A stretch of DNA of 12,579 nucleotides. Origin: Candidatus Altimarinota bacterium. GTDB lineage: Bacteria > Patescibacteriota > Gracilibacteria > Absconditabacterales > Absconditicoccaceae. A model generated the notes under the pieces. It made no database searches, was not told where the DNA came from, and saw nothing but the letters and a program-made list of their open reading frames with translations. The position numbers were made by a program, and so were the translations under genes. This document shows, piece after piece, positions 12,143 to 12,579 of this stretch; position 1 is the stretch's first letter; the number at the start of each line of letters is the position of its first letter. Location: contig JAMOTU010000028.1 of NCBI GenBank assembly GCA_027062165.1, forward strand, positions 1-12,579, given 5' to 3'.

Positions 12143-12276
12143 AGGAATACCTCGCTTTGAGCCGATGAGGGGCTGAATACAACCACCTCATCAGTTTAGC
12201 TTAATTTTATTTTATATAAGTCAAAAAATTTTTCAAAAAAAGAAATTTTATTTTAAATAATCTGTTATTTTGTATG

Positions 12277-12302
12277 TTGACAAAATTTTTATAATTTATA
12301 TT
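12277..12302 (+). promoter_or_regulatory. Possible promoter in the AT-rich leader of the last gene
   Basis: A perfect TTGACA (12277-12282) is followed by TATAAT (12290-12295, spacer 7, too short) and TATATT (12297-12302, spacer 14, shorter than ideal). Position and the perfect -35 box suggest a promoter for the gene at 12408, but the spacing is poor. A separate TATAAC at 12395-12400 would instead give a nearly leaderless transcript. The rest of 12193-12407 is AT-rich, with only an inverted repeat at 12315-12333 standing out. Confidence 0.25.
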
Positions 12303-12314
12303 TTTTGTTTAGTT

Positions 12315-12333
12315 TGATAACTTTTGGTTATCA
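12315..12333. repeat. 7-bp inverted repeat TGATAAC-N5-GTTATCA
   Basis: A perfect palindromic pair, TGATAAC (12315-12321) and GTTATCA (12327-12333), lies around the centre TTTTG, downstream of the candidate TTGACA promoter and 75 nt before the last gene. Symmetry and position fit a repressor operator or a small 5' leader hairpin. There is no T-run to make it a terminator. Confidence 0.4.
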
Positions 12334-12407
12334 GAAATAAAAATTGATTTTTATGAAGATTTTGATATAGTTTAATAAAATTTAAAATTTTTACTATAAC
12401 TAGTACA

Positions 12408-12579
12408 ATGTGAAATCTTTGAAATGTGGATTTGTTAGATGTTTGAAAAGTCAGTGAAAAATCAGAATGAGTATCAGAAGAAGATATTTGAAGAGTTTTA
12501 GAGAATTTGAAAAAGGCTAAGCAAGTAAGACAACAAATTCAAAGAGTAAAAAAAGAGGATTGGAAAGTAGCTACTGTTT
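12408..12579 (+). CDS. Unrecognised protein, N-terminal 57 codons (cut off by window)
   Basis: An open frame from the ATG at 12408 to the window edge when TGA is Gly, starting MGNLGNVDLLDVGK. All five glycines (residues 2, 5, 13, 21, 28) are TGA, strong UGA use as in the neighbouring genes; the second codon is itself TGA. After a Gly/Asp/Val-rich start it becomes helical and charged (VLENLKKAKQVRQQIQRVKK, about 30-49), possibly a coiled coil. No signal peptide or transmembrane segment is seen. No Shine-Dalgarno sequence precedes it; TATAAC lies only 8 nt upstream, which would make the message nearly leaderless. I do not recognise the family. No stop is reached and codon use matches the genes around it, which supports it being real. 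Confidence 0.6.

Larger units (their letters stand above)
11988..12192. other. GC-rich multi-hairpin island: structured ncRNA or palindromic repeat element
   Basis: About 205 bp with GC content far above the surrounding DNA, lying between the Trm11-like gene and the last gene. Nearly all of it can pair: stem 11988-11996/12002-12010; long stem 12019-12098; stem 12098-12105/12135-12142; GAGG/CCTC at 12142-12145/12150-12153; and GATGAGG/CCTCATC at 12164-12170/12186-12192. GCCGCCCGG occurs twice as a direct repeat (12005, 12085) and once inverted (12024). No match to tRNA, tmRNA, RNase P RNA or SRP RNA signature sequences was recognised on either strand. The composition suggests foreign origin or strong RNA-structure constraint. 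A minus-strand RNA ending at the terminator-like hairpin is one reading; a palindromic mobile or interspersed repeat is the other. Confidence 0.6.

Noticed and set aside
11925..12191. Minus-strand open frame of 88 codons through the GC-rich island, starting MRWLYSAPHRL
   Set aside because: It overlaps the 3' end of the Trm11-like gene, changes character sharply outside the GC-rich DNA, needs one TGA read as Gly, and uses none of the AT-rich codon bias of the other genes. GC-rich DNA stays open by chance. A homologue search would settle it.
11988..12192. CRISPR array
   Set aside because: The repeated GCCGCCCGG units are only 9 bp, irregularly spaced and in both orientations, with no spacer pattern and no cas genes nearby.
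11980..12200. tRNA, tmRNA, RNase P RNA or SRP RNA in the GC-rich island
   Set aside because: None of the signature sequences I know (T-arm GGTTCGA, RNase P GAGGAAAGTCC, SRP GGAAGCAGCC, tmRNA 5' end) is present on either strand, and no cloverleaf forms.
12165..12260. Short plus-strand frame from the ATG at 12165
   Set aside because: About 30 codons running from a hairpin arm into AT-rich DNA, with no start signal and no protein-like pattern.

Overview
The window reads as chromosomal DNA from a bacterium that uses UGA as glycine (translation table 25), the code of Absconditabacteria (SR1) and Gracilibacteria (BD1-5) within the Patescibacteria/CPR. The sequence shows this directly. UGA falls at invariant glycines in Walker A loops (ClpB GDAGVGKT, FtsH GPPGSGKT), in the FtsH zinc motif HELGH, in the M24 motif LGHGIG, in the PrmC SAM loop DIGTGCG and in a PKD WDFGDGS motif. 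UGG is still used for tryptophan, and every gene whose 3' end is visible ends in UAA or UAG. The DNA is very AT-rich except for one island near the right end. Shine-Dalgarno sequences are mostly absent.

Layout, left to right: a 5'-truncated clpB (1-2607, +) with a clear intrinsic terminator; a promoter-like site and then a 1369-residue secreted, membrane-anchored protein made of PKD-like repeats (2738-6847, +); an M24 metallopeptidase 19 nt further on (6867-7886, +), probably in the same operon; convergent to it, ftsH (7909-9972, -). An 86-bp divergent intergenic region carries promoter-like sites for ftsH and for the prmC operon: prmC (10059-10898, +) and, 22 nt later, a Trm11-like methyltransferase (10921-11979, +). 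A GC-rich island of about 205 bp (11988-12192), packed with perfect and near-perfect inverted repeats, follows. Then comes AT-rich DNA with a 7-bp inverted repeat and the first 57 codons of an unrecognised gene (12408-end, +).

Functions: ClpB (disaggregase) and FtsH (membrane AAA+ protease) are protein quality control; the M24 enzyme trims peptides; PrmC modifies release factor and the Trm11-like enzyme probably modifies tRNA, so both touch translation. The PKD protein is the likely cell-surface component, plausibly relevant to a host-associated or episymbiotic lifestyle (inference). The most unusual observations are an abrupt switch in glycine-codon choice inside clpB, the GC-rich multi-hairpin island with two mutually exclusive folds, and non-canonical catalytic motifs in both methyltransferases.
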